Assembly: GCF_905171765.1 (NCBI RefSeq)
Contig: NC_053391.1
Location: 155,801,565 to 155,865,564 of the forward strand
DNA: 64,000 nt
Origin: Bufo bufo
Lineage: Eukaryota > Chordata > Amphibia > Anura > Bufonidae
Direction: 5' to 3'
The position numbers were made by a program, and so were the translations under genes. Shown in pieces: positions 1 to 11,245 of this stretch. Positions within the stretch are counted from its first letter, which is position 1; each line of letters opens with the position of its first letter. The notes under the pieces were generated by a model. The model was not told the DNA's origin. It was given only the letters and a program-made list of their open reading frames with translations, and searched no databases.

Positions 1-665
1 TTCTGACAGATTATGATATTTCTCTCAAGCTCGGATGATGTATTTTTGAAAAAAAGACGGAAGGGATACTTCCTGCTGGCGATGGAACTTAGAGGCGACC
101 TTAGGCAGGAACATAGGAGTGTGTTTGAGGATGATGCTATCTTCTAGCACTGTGAGGTAAGGTGCTCTACAGGAGAACGCTTATATCTCCCCTACTCTTC
201 TGGCTGATGTTATTGTCAGAAAAAAGGTGTTTTTTTTAGTTAAGAGCTTTATCGAGATCTCGTTTAAAGGTTCAAAAGGTGCATCCATTAAGACCTCCAT
301 CACCAGATTAAAATCCCCCGGTGGTACGATGGAATGCACAAACGGGCATCACCTAGATGCACCTTTTATAAATCGCTTTATCAATGGTAATCTGCCAATT
401 TTACCTCTAAAAAACTGCTCAACGCCGATACCTGTACCTTAAGGGTACTAGGTGTGAGCCCCTTATCAAGACCCGCTTGAAAAAAGTCCAATATAAGCGG
501 AATATTGGGATCTTGACTGTGATACCATTTATCTCCTGCAAAGTTTAAAAAGGTCTTCCATGCTTTTGTATAAATCTAAGTTGTTTCTTTTTTACTGAAC
601 AAAACAGTGGAAATTACCGACTCATATAGACCCCTTTGCTTTAATAGAGCTTGCTCACTCTCCAG
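1..665 (-). pseudogene. DIRS tyrosine recombinase, N-terminal part, broken
   Basis: The minus strand from about 665 downward encodes a stretch with ALLKQRGLYESVISTVLFS, followed by an in-frame TAG near 575. The sequence beyond it resembles the SAM-like N-terminal domain of DIRS recombinases (segment around DKGLTPSTLKVQVSALSSFL). The enzyme would integrate the circular DNA intermediate. Further frame breaks occur before the left edge, and the catalytic R-H-R-Y part lies outside the window. The recombinase ORF overlaps the end of pol in another frame, as is usual for DIRS elements. Confidence 0.6.
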
Positions 666-905
666 GCTGTTAGACGCAATCTTTTTACATCTGGATGGAA
701 CACCGGACCCTGCCGAAGTAAACCTGGATATGCTGGGAGAGGCCAGAATTGTCCTGCAAGATTGAACAGGAGAGGAAACAAGGACCTTTTCGGACAGAAA
801 GGGGCAACTAGTATTAACTGTGCCTCTTTCTCCTTCTCTTTTATTAATACTCTCGCAATTAGATTGTAAGGTGGAAAAGCATACAGGAGATCTTTTGGCC
901 ATGGG
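640..905 (-). pseudogene. DIRS pol, C-terminal segment after RNase H
   Basis: One minus-strand frame reads without interruption from about 905 to 640 and contains DLLYAFPPYNLIARVL and LILVAPFCPKRSLFPLL. These resemble the conserved tail of DIRS pol that follows RNase H. The matching upstream half, around LFGSLSSHNQPLIVDAL, lies at about 6130-6225 on the other side of the gypsy element, so the two halves were one reading frame before that insertion. The same bases in another frame supply the start of the recombinase ORF. Confidence 0.6.
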
Positions 906-907
906 CT

Positions 908-1527
908 TGTAAGCTGTGTACCGGGGTGGGCTCCCCAGAATACAGCGAAGTCACAGACAAGGAAAGCGAAACTGACACCAGCTTAATATGCAAGAACAGA
1001 AAACTTTACTTAGACAACAAGTAATAACATAAGCATCACCAAAGCAATACAAACATGCATAGAAACGCTATATCCCGGACCCACAGTCAATGTTCCTGCC
1101 CACTGGACAGGCCTAGCCGATGGCGGACACAGCAGAGCCTGCAAGTCGTGCTGTGCCGCTACAGAGCACACCCCTAGCCAGTGGCAAACGCAGCAGAGCC
1201 TGCAAGTCAATAACTGCGCTGCAGTCAAGTACAGCCTAGCGAAACGATATAATCCTAACTAACTATCTAATGCGAGACCTAGGCTAGTCTCTGTAACTTC
1301 AGGCGCCACACAATATATTACAATCAGTAACCAGGTGTACTGACCGGTGTCCGTTCTGGGCCCGAGGCTGCAGCCTACCAGAGATGGCCACCAACTTCTC
1401 AGCAACCGTGCGGCCTTGCTTGATGATGAGGTCTTCTGTCCACACACTAGTGCCTCTAGTGCCCGGAATGCCAAATGCCAGTTTAAGTACAGACATTATG
1501 CAGAAATAGCTCTTTCACAATCTCACA
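908..1527 (-). repeat. 3' LTR of gypsy element 1, internally deleted
   Basis: Direct match to 5292-6126. In element orientation it begins TGTGAGA at 1527 and ends near the TACACAGCTTACA at 920-908. It lacks about 215 bp that follow the shared CCACACACT box of the other LTR. A polypurine tract, AGTGGGGTGGCA in element orientation, lies just outside it at about 1528-1539. Confidence 0.8.
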
Positions 1528-2985
1528 TGCCACCCCACTAGAAGTTGTCAACCTCGGCAACTCTCCCCATACAAACTCATCCTGAGCATAGCGCTGTGGA
1601 GGCACACCAGCATTGGGCCTCGCTGACCTTCTCAGATTGGGGGTTTCAGAAATACTGGGGACATCAGGCATATTTGACAAGAGAGGAGCTGTTGATTGCT
1701 CAGCATTGCATCTGGGTGGCAAACCTGCCACGGCCGGAACCTCTGTGGACACTTGAGCAAGGACGGCCCACCATTCCTCCTCTTCTTCGTCTGAGGGACT
1801 TTCCTCCATACCCTAAGCGTCAGGAGGCCCCCCCTCTACACACACAGGCTCATCAAAATTGCAACGTCTCAACATATTACGGTGTAAGTTCTGTGAGGGT
1901 CCCCCTGTCCTTACTGGCTCTACCTCATAGACCGGAATAGCGGGGTCTACCCTTCTCTTCAGCGTGTATGGAACTGCCTCCCACCGTCCATCCAACTTCC
2001 CTGACGGCCGTTTGGCTTTGACCATCACCCGATCCCCAGGGACATACCCATCTTTCTGCACTGGTCTTGGGTTAGGGTGTACAACCTGTCCCAAGCGCTC
2101 CTCCACAACTTTGTGTACCGCTCTCAGCCGGCGGCGGTGCTCCTGCACCCATGCGGTGGTACTTCTCGGTGGGGGCTCCATCGGGTTAGGCATGTGGAGA
2201 TCTTCAATCTCCCGTCCGGATCGTCCAAACATGAGCATATGTGGAGAGTATCCGGTGGTACTGTGTACTCTGTTATTATAGGCCCACATCAACTCAGGTA
2301 GGTATGCGGGCCACTGGGCTTTTTGACTGTCTTCCAGAGTCCGCAGCAACTGAAGCAAGGTGCGATTGAAGCGTTTGCACGCCCCGTTTTCTTGTGGGTG
2401 ATATGGAGTGGTTTGGGAGCGTTCAATCCCATACAGTTGGTACAGTTCATTCATTAGAGTACCCTGAAAGCATGCTCCCTGGTCAGAATGTATCCTGTTT
2501 ACAGACAGCTTCAGCGGCCGACTCTGCGGTTTGGTCTCTGGTGGGCACAGCCACCACATACTTGGTAAAGTGATCTGTCATAACTAGACAGTACGAATGT
2601 CCCGAGGTAGAATATCCAATCTGTACATAATCGATCATCAGAAGTTCTAGGGGCGCTGAGGTGCGGATGGTCTGCACAGGAGCCCGCTGTTCAGTACTCT
2701 TACTCAACCCACAGGATCGACACTTAAGACATGCCGCGGCCACCATGTCGGCCAGATCTGGACAGTACACCAGCTGTTGGAGCCACTTGAACGTTTTGTC
2801 ACTCCCGAAATGAGCTCCCCCTCCGGTCCCAACGATATGGGAATGACAATCTGTTGCCGGTACTGCAGCTCTGACTGTAAGTATATGATCCGCCACAGGA
2901 GGCCCTGAGTAATTGTCAGCTTGTCCCACTGCCTTAACAACTTCTGACCCTCTGGGGTCAGGAGGGCTCGTTCTTCTGGCCAAGC
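1483..2985 (-). pseudogene. Integrase of gypsy element 1, frameshifted
   Basis: Three minus-strand pieces make up one integrase. The first (2983-2483) has the HHCC zinc-binding region (HFGSDKTF, then CLKCRSCG) and the first catalytic aspartate in MIDYVQIG. The second (2559-1813) carries the second aspartate in HSDQG, the glutamate in YHPQENG, and a C-terminal DNA-binding part. The third (1809-1483) is an acidic and then basic pol tail that runs into the 3' LTR. Frameshifts lie near 2830 and 2500, and the tail is in a different frame from the core. Integrase would insert the cDNA, but this copy cannot make a single intact protein. Confidence 0.75.
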
Positions 2986-3489
2986 TTGGCTTAGGGCTGA
3001 TAATGCCTCTTCAATCCGCGGAAGGGGGTAGGCATCCCGAACGGTCTGAGCATTCAGCTTCCGATAATCCACGCAGAACCGGAGACTCCCGTCTTTCCTC
3101 CGCACTTAGACTACCGGAGCAGCCCACGGACTTTGACTCTCCTGGATCACCCGGTTCTCCAACATGCTGGCCACCATATATTTCACCTCCTGATACATCT
3201 TAGGTGGGATCTGCCTGTAGCGTTCCCTGATCGGCGCAGCATCGCCGGTTGGGATTTCATGTTCGATGGCAGTAGCACACCCAAAGTCCTCATCATGTCT
3301 TGAGAAGGCCTCCTGAAATTCCCAGAGAATGTCTTCCAGCTTTTGTTCCCCCAGGGTCAGGGTTCTGCAGTCCACCCCCATACGGGCCATGATCACTCGA
3401 CCGTTCCACTCCGCTGTCGGGGTTTCCCTTGAATGGACCTCCACAGCATAGGTCCAAGCTGATCTATCCGGCTGCAGCGTAAAGCCCCT
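2985..3489 (-). pseudogene. RT fragment of gypsy element 1, catalytic core deleted
   Basis: The fragment reads from a linker (VDCRTLTLGEQKLEDILWEF) into the first RT blocks (RYRQIPPKMYQEVKYMV, then [14 protein letters not shown] and [13 protein letters not shown]). A TAA stop at 3106-3108 interrupts it in frame. Immediately after [10 protein letters not shown] (about 2985) it jumps to sequence just upstream of integrase ([13 protein letters not shown]). The catalytic YxDD box, thumb and RNase H are therefore absent. The join is seamless in frame, which suggests a clean internal deletion in this copy or its source. Confidence 0.75.
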
Positions 3490-4186
3490 TCATCGAGCGA
3501 TACCCCCTTCGGACACATATACTTTGGCCTGCAGGGTGTTTTCGGGGATGGTTAACTCGCAGTCCTCAACATTACAGCAGCGTACAGGCACACATCCGTC
3601 TTTCACAACGGCAAGGGCCCGGGCAACCAGGGGGCGAATCTGCGTTTCTTCTTGATAAGCGGGCTCGATCAGGACCTCCAGGCCATTCAGTCGTTGTCCA
3701 GCTCCCACTGGCAGCATCAATATTCGCTCCTGTCGAGGTGGGATCTTCAATGGAGTCCTCCGTAGCACCCTCATGTCTCCAATGGCCCGTCTGGACAGGT
3801 TACTCTTTTGCAGGCTACAGCTCCTCACCATTTGTTGTAAGATCTTCTGGGTAGGCCGGTGTGCGGTGGCCCGTTGCCAGTACTTCGGCCCTTCCTTGGC
3901 ATAGAGTTGATGATCTAGGTCTCTCAGTATATTCATGCCCAGGGTCACGTCCATTCCTTTCCGGGATGAATGGTCCAACAGCACGACCCCTTTCTTGCTG
4001 ATGTCTTGCCCAAACAGTCGGACCCGCATCCAGACTATCCCTCGAACATCCATCTCTCTATTATCGGCAGCCGTCAGCCTGATGACGCTGCCATCTTCAG
4101 GCTCCATCATATGCCCGAAGTGCCTCTCAAAGAACTCCAAAGGCATTAGAGTGCACTCTGACCCTGTATCAACTAGGCAGCAAACC
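3490..4186 (-). pseudogene. Retropepsin-like protease region of gypsy element 1
   Basis: The minus-strand frame entering at about 4186 has the aspartic-protease active-site motif LVDTGSECTLMP (about 4180-4145), followed by a region with VVLLDHSSRKGMDVTLGMNIL that fits the flap and the hydrophobic-G motif. It would process the Gag-Pol polyprotein. An in-frame TGA (about 4187-4189) separates it from the upstream gag/nucleocapsid frame. Because this is the usual gag-pro junction, the stop could be natural and suppressed rather than a lesion; the sequence alone cannot decide. Confidence 0.65.
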
Positions 4187-5280
4187 TTTCAGCCTTCCAG
4201 CTCGGCTTCTAATATGGGGCTGCTGGCATACAGATCACGTTCTTCACGCAGAGAGCTTAAATTATGGTGCACCGCCGCAGGACGCCCAGCTACTGCAGCG
4301 GTCGGAAGTTTAACGTCGACTCTGACGCTACCTGTTCTGGGCACTCTCTGGCCATATGGCCGTACTTTCGGCAAACCCAACAGAGGGGCCCTCTTCTGCC
4401 CGGCTCCCTCACCTGGGTTGTTCTGGGTGGAGCGATACGAGGTGCGAGGACAGTTTCCGGAGGCCGGGACGGTTCTACCTTCATCTGGGACACTTCCAGA
4501 CGAAGCTCTTTCAATTCCGCCCGCAGGGCCTGGACCACATCCTTTAAGGACTCCGATTCTTCAGATCCCGGCCAGTCCCTTGTAACATGCGTGCTATTCA
4601 CCACTCTTGCTGCCGTAGGTATGCGCTCTTCCTCCCTCTCTACGGCAGCTAAATAAACGCTGTAGAATGTCATATCGGCCATTGTTCGGGTCATCTTTTG
4701 TAATTTAGCCCCACTATGAACTGATCTCGTAGAAGCCGGTCCACCTCCCGGAAGGCGCCCATAGCCTCAGGGTCTCGTTGTTGTATCTTATTCATTGTCT
4801 CCTGTAGAGCATTGTAATATTGCATCAGGGTCTCGCCCTCTCGCTGGGGTCAGTTAAAGAAGTGACTCCGTAACTTTACCACTTTGGCCCGCCCCCCTTG
4901 GGCTCTCTCTAGCAGGGAGAATATCTTCTCTAGGGTATCTCTCTCAGAGTCAGGCCTTACCATCACTGTCCGCCTGACGTCCCCTCTAGGGCTCCCAATG
5001 CAACCTCGGCCCGCAGTTCGGGGGTCATTTTACACATTTTAACCGCACTTTGCACCCTTTCAGTCCAGTCCTGCAATGTCATGTTGTTACCATCATACTT
5101 GATGGCAGATGACGCAGCAGTGCCCCTACAAGGATGTATCCTATTGGGGTAGCCATATTGTTGGGGGCAAGCTGGACTTGCGCCTGTGCACCCTGGGCTG
5201 GTTCCTGATCTGGCACCACTGGCGCTGGGGGACGATCTCCCGCCGCGTTCCCATCCATAACGGTCACTGTATCCTGCCAA
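4187..5280 (-). pseudogene. gag of gypsy element 1 (capsid-like and zinc knuckle)
   Basis: The upstream piece (5280-4963) has a Gag capsid-like stretch, IKYDGNNMTLQDWTERV, with the Trp/Arg pattern of retrotransposon gag. The downstream piece (4694-4290) has one nucleocapsid zinc knuckle, CWVCRKYGHMARECPEQ, of CX2CX4HX4C type. The part between them (about 4700-4960) is not open in a single frame, so gag is frameshifted. Gag would package element RNA in cytoplasmic particles. Confidence 0.65.
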
Positions 5281-5291
5281 CTACGCCAAGT

Positions 5292-6126
5292 TTTAAGCCG
5301 TGTATTGGGGTGGGCTCCCCAGAATACAGCAAAGTCACAGACAAGGAAAGCGACACTGACACCAGCTTAATATGCAATAACAGAAAACTTTACTTAGACA
5401 ACAAGTAATAACATAAGCATCACCAAAGCAATTCAAACATGCATAGAAATGATATATCCCGGACCCACAGTCAATGTCCCTGCCCACTGAACAAGCCTAG
5501 TCGATGGCGGACACAGCAGAGCCTGCAAGTCGTGCTGTGCCGCTACAGAGGACACCCCTAGCCGGTGGCAAATGCAACAGAGCCTGCAAGTCAATAACTG
5601 CACTGCAGTACAGTACAGTACAGTCTAGCAAAATGATATAATCCTAACTAACTAACGAATGCGAGGCCTAAGCTTGTCTCTGTCACTTGAGGCTCCACAC
5701 ATTATATTACAATCAGTAACCAGGTGTACTGACCTGCGTCCGTTCTGTGCCCGAGGCTGCAGCCTACCTGAGATGGCCACCAACTTCTCAGCAACCGTGC
5801 GGCCTTGCTTGATGATGAGGTCTTCTGTCCACACACTGAACTGGTCTTCCTGGGACAACCTCTCTTTCAAAAGAGCTGGATACAGAAAGGATATAACAGC
5901 TACTCTCCTTCTTCTGAGTGTCCATTAACTGCCGGACATCTGCAAGCCAGGATGGAATCGGATTCAGTCCCTCACAGCATAATCCTTCCACCATGCCAGA
6001 TCAACACTTCCTGGTTCACTCATAGGCATCAGCATGAGTCATCATCAGTGGCCTCTAGTGCCAGGAATGCCAAATGCCAGTTTAAGTACAGACATTATGC
6101 AGAAATAGCTGTTTCACAATCTCACA
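5292..6126 (-). repeat. 5' LTR of gypsy element 1
   Basis: Longer partner of the LTR at 908-1527, beginning TGTGAGA in element orientation at 6126. It keeps the roughly 215-bp segment (about 5837-6050) missing from the 3' LTR, and carries many scattered substitutions relative to it, so the insertion is not recent. Confidence 0.8.
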
Positions 6127-6236
6127 GGCTCGACAAGGCATCCACAATTAGTGGCTGGTTATGGCTGGAGAGGGAACCGAATAATTCGACCTGTCTGTTT
6201 TTTTTGGCTTGAAAAAAGATCCACCTTTGGAATCCC

Positions 6237-6608
6237 CTATTTTTTTGATAATTCTTTGAACATATCGGAGTCTAAAGACCACTCTCCTGCTCTTAAATTT
6301 TCTCTGCTGAGATAATCTGCTAATATGCTCTCTTCGGTTTTTAGATGGACGGCTACTAATGATTTAAAATTTTTCTCTGCCCAACAGAAAATTTTCCCTG
6401 ACAGATTCTGTAGCTTTTTGCTCTTTGTCCCTCCTTTCCGGTTTAGGTTGGCCACTGTGGTGGCATTGTCGGATAGTATCTTTATATGATGGGACCTTAT
6501 CAATGGATGGAGAGAATGAAGTACTTTGAAAACCGCCATCAATTCATTTTTATTTGTCCTGTACCACCTGATCCTCTGTGTGGCCTCCCCATCCTCGGCC
6601 GCTTGCAT
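6237..6608 (-). pseudogene. DIRS RNase H domain
   Basis: A 123-codon minus-strand frame contains TNKNELMAVFKVL, then KILSDNATTVANLNRKGG, and ADYLSRENL. These match the pattern of DIRS-group RNase H, where SDN holds an active-site aspartate and the DYLSR block follows. It degrades the RNA strand during reverse transcription. It is in a separate frame from the RT upstream, showing a frameshift between the domains near 6.6-6.8 kb. Confidence 0.75.
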
Positions 6609-6715
6609 CAGTTGTTATGACGACCTGACCTGTTGGTCGCCAAAAGACTCCTCTTTGAAGATTTTTTCTTATTTTCCACCAGAAGAGCGTTTTAATGGAA
6701 TCTTTACTCTTCTGT

Positions 6716-7495
6716 CTAAAGAATCCTGATCTCCGTTCCGTCTGTAGGAACCTTGTGTGGTGCTGGGCCCATCTGACAGCAGGAATTGTGGATGCTAGAT
6801 GATGTTAATAGCGTCATGATGTCCCCGATCGACACTCTTCTGGACTTGCATAACAGCGAGACCTTTTGACACAAGGAAATCTGTTTCTCCTGAGGGAGAA
6901 AAGACATAAGGTTTTGGGAGTCTAGTAGGATTCCTAAAAATTTATTTTGTTGGCTGGGAACTAGATCTGATTTCTGTAGATTTATTAACCAACCTAGCTC
7001 CACCATCTTTTCCTGGACGATCTTTAGATGTATCTGAATATCTTGAAGGGATGAGGTTGCTATTAATAGATTGTCCAAATATGGGACAATTATTATCCTC
7101 TGGAAATGTAGAAACCCGGTCACTTCGGCCATAATTTTTTTAAATATTCTGGGGGCTGACGAGAGCCCGAAAGGTAGGGCCTGGAACTGAAAGTGACTTT
7201 TTTGACCTTTTAGAAATATTGATATTTTTAGAAATGTTTGATATTTTCTGTGTATGGGAATATGGTAGTATGCGTCTGAAAGATCCATTGTTACCATGTA
7301 ACAATCGCGAGAAAGGTGATTTACTGTAGATCTGATCTCCATTCTGAATATTTTGTAGGTCATGTATCTGTTTAGCTTCTTTAGATTGATTATTAATCTG
7401 AAAGTTTTGTTTGGTTTCTTGATTAGGAAGATGGGCAAATAAAACCCCCTTCCCTCCTGATCTTTTGGAACCGAGACGATGACCCTTTTTTGCAA
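6716..7495 (-). pseudogene. DIRS reverse transcriptase, catalytic box altered
   Basis: The 259-codon frame holds RT blocks in order: LPIFLIKKPNKTFRLIINLKKLN, then VTMDLSDAYYHIPI, FQALPFGLSSAPRIF, and the active-site box PYLDNLLIA (bases 7070-7081). RTs normally have YxDD; here the second aspartate reads as asparagine, which would be expected to abolish catalysis. The C-terminal about 30 residues diverge in a way that suggests a frameshift near 6810. The start shown is only the first Met in the open frame; DIRS pol normally begins further upstream. Confidence 0.75.
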
Positions 7496-7804
7496 GAGAG
7501 ATAGTATCTCTGATTCTAGGGCCTATTGTCTTTCTATTTGACGTAATGGTCTGTTGAAAATGAAGTAATCTAGTGGAGGTGTGTCGATTCGAGCTTGTAC
7601 CCCATGCTTATAGTATTTCTTACCCATGGAGAGGTTGAAATTTTTTTCCCAGGCCGAGGAAAACATTTTTTGTCTGCCTCCTACCTGAAACCTGGCGTCA
7701 TTGGGCAGGTTTTGTAGTGGATTCAGGGTTGAATAAGAATCCCTTCCCTCTTCCTCTAGAGGGTTGCCATCTTCAGGAGATCTCCTTTCTCTTCTGGTCT
7801 GGAT
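7496..7804 (-). other. DIRS gag-pol junction, no open frame
   Basis: DIRS sequence between the gag C-terminus and the RT domain. No frame stays open on the minus strand, so the pol N-terminus is degraded here. Confidence 0.5.
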
Positions 7805-8706
7805 CTAGTTTTCCTTTGACTTCGAAAGGAACGACGCTGTTGGTAAAATCGAATCAGAAGGAAATCCTTTCTTCTTATCTGATGCCTTATCCAATATATC
7901 TTCAAGGACTGAACCGAACAGCCTATCCCCTTCACATGGAATGGAGCATAGTCGACTCTTTGAACTGGTGTCTCCAGACCATGACCTGAACCATATTGCT
8001 CTTCGTGTGGCATTCGAAAGGGCCGAGGATCTGGCTAAGAGTCTTACCAGGTCCACAGAGGCATCAGATTTGAACATTTGAGGCTTGTTTTAAGATGGTA
8101 ATCAAAGCTAGGGTTTCTTCTCTTGGGGTACCTGCTGCTAGGTGTTCTTCCAATTGTACTAACCAGACGGATAAGGATCTAGAGGTACAAGTGGCCCCTA
8201 TACTAGGTCTTAGCATAGCTGTGTTCATTTCCCATGCCCGTCTAAGAAGACCCTCACACTTTTTATCCATAGGGTCCTTTAAAAGACCCATATCCTCGAA
8301 GGGCAGGGAAGTCTTTTTTGATATGCGGGTGACTGGAGCATCAATTTTGGGAGTCTTATCCCATAAGGCTGAATCTTCATCAGCAAAGGGATATTTTCGT
8401 TTAAAGATATTTGGAATTACGTTCCGCTTTTCTGGATCTTTCCACTCTTTAGCAATAAGCATTTTTATATTATTGTGGACAGGGAAGAATTTTTTTTTCC
8501 CCTAGTCCCTGAAACATTGTATCTTGAATGGACTGAGGCTCCTTTATCTCCTGAATCTTCATCATGGCCCTTATGGTTATTAACAATCTTTCTGTATCCT
8601 CCGGGGTACAGAAGGGCTTCCCTGAATCATCTTCAGAGGATTCCGAACCCCCGTCCAATATTATTTCTCCCTCATCAGAGTCAGGTTCTATTTTAAGGTC
8701 CGACAC
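7805..8706 (-). pseudogene. DIRS gag-like protein, frameshifted
   Basis: Three minus-strand pieces belong together. The acidic N-terminal part (8706-8470) ends in an A-rich run. The central part (8462-8064) contains RKYPFADEDSALWDKTPKID, SLPFEDMGLLKDPMDKKCEG and SLSVWLVQLEEHL. The C-terminal part (8077-7805) has DASVDLVRLLARSSALSNA and WSGDTSSKSRLCSIPCEGD. This resembles the putative Gag of vertebrate DIRS elements. At least two frameshifts separate the pieces; the first lies in the homopolymer near 8480-8490 and could be tested for sequencing error. Confidence 0.7.
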
Positions 8707-8709
8707 CTG

Positions 8710-9700
8710 AGATTTTTGTGAGGTAGAGGGCTGGGGAGAACATGGCGGTAATCTTGTGTCTATTGCCGTCTAAACTTCTTCCTTTATCATGTTTCTTATA
8801 GACTCAAGGAAGGACTTTGTCCATACATCTGGGACATAATGCTTTCTTAGTTTTGGACGGTAGGAATTTTTTGCATATAGCACACTTCTTTCATACCAAA
8901 GTTCCTTCAGAGGTTTTTTGGTGCTGGTTTCCGTACCCTACAACATAATAATAGATATTAGGCTAAGAAAGGAAGTAATTCTACTGGGCACCAGCACCAC
9001 ACCAGTGGAGAATGCAAAATAAACGTTGTGCACCCCATTCACCGAAGCAGGGTACAACATGAGGCATAAGCTGGGAGGAGACTTACCGAGCTCTGGGCGG
9101 TAGAAGGATCCACAGGCTTGAGGGATATCCCAGGAGCATCCATAGGAGATGACATGCTGCACATGTCGGAAGATGCCAGCCACGCAGAGCTCCTTGCTCC
9201 CGATATTCCCCTGATATCCACAAGGCCTCTGACGTCATCTGCTGCCGGAAGTGACGCATAGAGGCCTGGCTAGCGGAACTCTCAGTCCCAGAGAATTCCG
9301 GCCTGTCTGCGCATGCACGCAATCCCTCGTTCCCCACAATGACCAAAGCAGGGGAACGGAAACACGGGGCTGCCTTCACTGAAGGACTTATGCCTAAGGA
9401 ACAGGGATAGAGGCTCTGGACCTTACAGTTTCTGTCCTCTGCACAGTCCTCCCAGACTGGGGCAATATCAACAGACCGGGTGATCTAACTTTAACTCCTG
9501 ACATGGCAGGAGCGATCCCCAGGACATGAAACTGAAGCCGATAAAGGGAGGGGACCTTTTAAACTTGAGCTTCTTTGTTGTTTCCTGTCCTGGGGAGGCG
9601 GGGACATCCTCCTGGAGTGCCGTTGTGGAGGCGCCGGGAAAAGCAGCCTTATTTTGTTCTTGCAGACCTTGCACAGGGAACTGCTTCTGTCTACCGGCAG
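8710..9700 (-). other. Probable DIRS 5' untranslated and terminal region
   Basis: No convincing frame. It continues from the gag start without a detectable junction. The GC-rich stretch at about 9590-9690 may be the terminal repeat region. The precise element end was not found. Confidence 0.4.
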
Positions 9701-10560
9701 CGTGGACAAAAACTGCCAGATGGGAGATACTCACGCAGAGCTAGAGACAGCTGAGCTTGGCTTAGTTCTGGCATGTTTTGGGCCTAACCCACCCACAGTG
9801 TCAGCATTATCACCAGATCCTGAAGCAAACATGGCTCTGGCTGTTCTTTGGGAGTTATGTGGCCTCTGCTCTTTCTGCTGCCACCATCACCCTCCTCCTT
9901 TGAAGTGGTCTCCTCCTTAGCACCTTGAACCAGCTCCCAGTGTGCCACTACTACCACCAACAACACAGATATGCATGGGGTCTGCAACCTCCTCTTCAAC
10001 CTCCTCCTCTGGGTGGTACAAATGGTGACTGCTCTCACACAATTCATCAACAGGGAGACTCTTAACTATCTGCCATAGGGAGTGGTAGGGTCTTCTTACA
10101 ACTTCTTAGAAAAAAAAAGGCTTCCCACTAGGAAGAGGCAGTGAAGACTGAGAGGACTCCACTGAAAGTCTTCTCTGGGGATTCAAGGAGGAGGAGCAGG
10201 AGGAATGCTGTGACCCTTGGCTCCACGGCATGGTCATCCTGCTGTGACTGACAGGAGAAATGAACCATCCAATTCACAATCTCATCCTCTTTCGCCTCAG
10301 CAATAATGTTGCACCTTTTCAGAGCTAGGGACAACTGCGGCCTACTACTACTACTACTGGCCAGATAGCTGGTGCTGCTACTACCCATATTCTGGCTCTT
10401 GGTCTTTAATTTGGAACGCTTCAGTATCCCTAACAGTTTTGAGCCAAAATGTACACAGTCACAAAAAGTATGGAACGGTTTGCAAATCTGGTTTCTGGAA
10501 CTTAAAGACAGGGAAGCACAATACAATGTCCTTCCCTTCCCACAAACACACTGAAGACAC
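9701..10560. other. Unassigned, Ser/Glu-rich degenerate coding-like sequence
   Basis: The minus strand holds two modest open frames (10050-9784 and 10526-10128). Serine runs and a DEIVNWMVHFSCQ segment faintly recall linker regions of amphibian hAT transposons. The match is too weak to assign. A (TAC)n run lies near 10,340. Confidence 0.25.
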
Positions 10561-11245
10561 TGCTGCCAACAGTTAACTTTGGAAATACTGCAGTATCAGT
10601 ACAGCTAACAGATTTGTGCCCAATGTTTATTGCTTGTTAAAATATGCAATTCAGAAATAAAATTTCTCCAGTGTCAAACTACTATGCAATTGTTTCCCTC
10701 CACAGCTCCCCCTACCACCACCACACCAACATTTGAAGTGCCTGGAGATGCATCAACATGGATTTCTGCCTAGTTTTTCACGTTATCACTCAGAGATGTA
10801 AACCGTCCTCTACCCTGTGTATTGTAAAACACTTATACTCTGTTTTCCCAAACTTTAACAACAACAAAAAAATGTGTGGAGATGAAGCAACACCGATTTT
10901 TGCTTAGTATGTCACATTATTACTCACGGATATTATCCTCCGTTACTCTGAGCATTGTAGGACACACGTATGCTATTTTCCTAATGTTAAACCAACCAAT
11001 GCTGATGTGTTATAAGACGTAAGCTGTATAAGCTGTAAATGCAGCTAGAATGTAGGTTCTGAAAATGTTTGGGTTCATCTGTCGGACGGAATTTTTAAAA
11101 GTTTGTATAGAACCCGATTCGTTACAAACTGGTTCATTGATCTCTAGGGAAGATGTATCCATGTATTTATTAACAGGTATAGAAGGCTCTTCTAATATGT
11201 CTATTGTAGTAATTACATACAGTACTTGCATTTTTCGCAAAATTA
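10561..11245. other. No recognised feature
   Basis: Moderately AT-rich sequence. Two similar halves (about 10,740-10,830 and 10,870-10,960, sharing ATCACT/ATTACTC-GAT blocks) hint at an old duplication. No coding or terminal-repeat signal was seen. Confidence 0.3.

Larger units (their letters stand above)
908..6126 (-). mobile_element. Ty3/gypsy LTR retrotransposon, defective, inserted into DIRS
   Basis: Two direct LTRs (about 908-1527 and 5292-6126) bound a minus-strand gag, protease, RT and integrase in Ty3/gypsy order. Flanking bases GGCTTG (904-909) and GGCTCG (6127-6132) may be a degraded target duplication, so the exact left end is uncertain by a few bases. Coding capacity is destroyed by in-frame stops, at least two frameshifts in the integrase region, and a deletion that removes the RT catalytic core and RNase H. 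The 3' LTR also lacks about 215 bp present in the 5' LTR. Confidence 0.85.
1..9700 (-). mobile_element. DIRS-type retrotransposon, split by a gypsy insertion
   Basis: Reading right to left, the order is a DIRS-like gag (8706-7805), reverse transcriptase (7495-6716), RNase H (6608-6237), then after the gypsy block the pol tail and the start of a tyrosine recombinase (665 to the left edge). This order and the RNase H motif around SDNATTVANLN are typical of DIRS elements, which integrate with a tyrosine recombinase instead of a DDE integrase. The 3' end lies outside the window. The 5' limit is only estimated from the loss of DIRS-like sequence near 9.7 kb. Frameshifts and stops in every ORF make it a dead copy. 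Confidence 0.85.

Noticed and set aside
9784..10526. Second hAT N-terminus
   Set aside because: Only a loose resemblance (Ser runs and a WMVHFSCQ segment); not enough to call.
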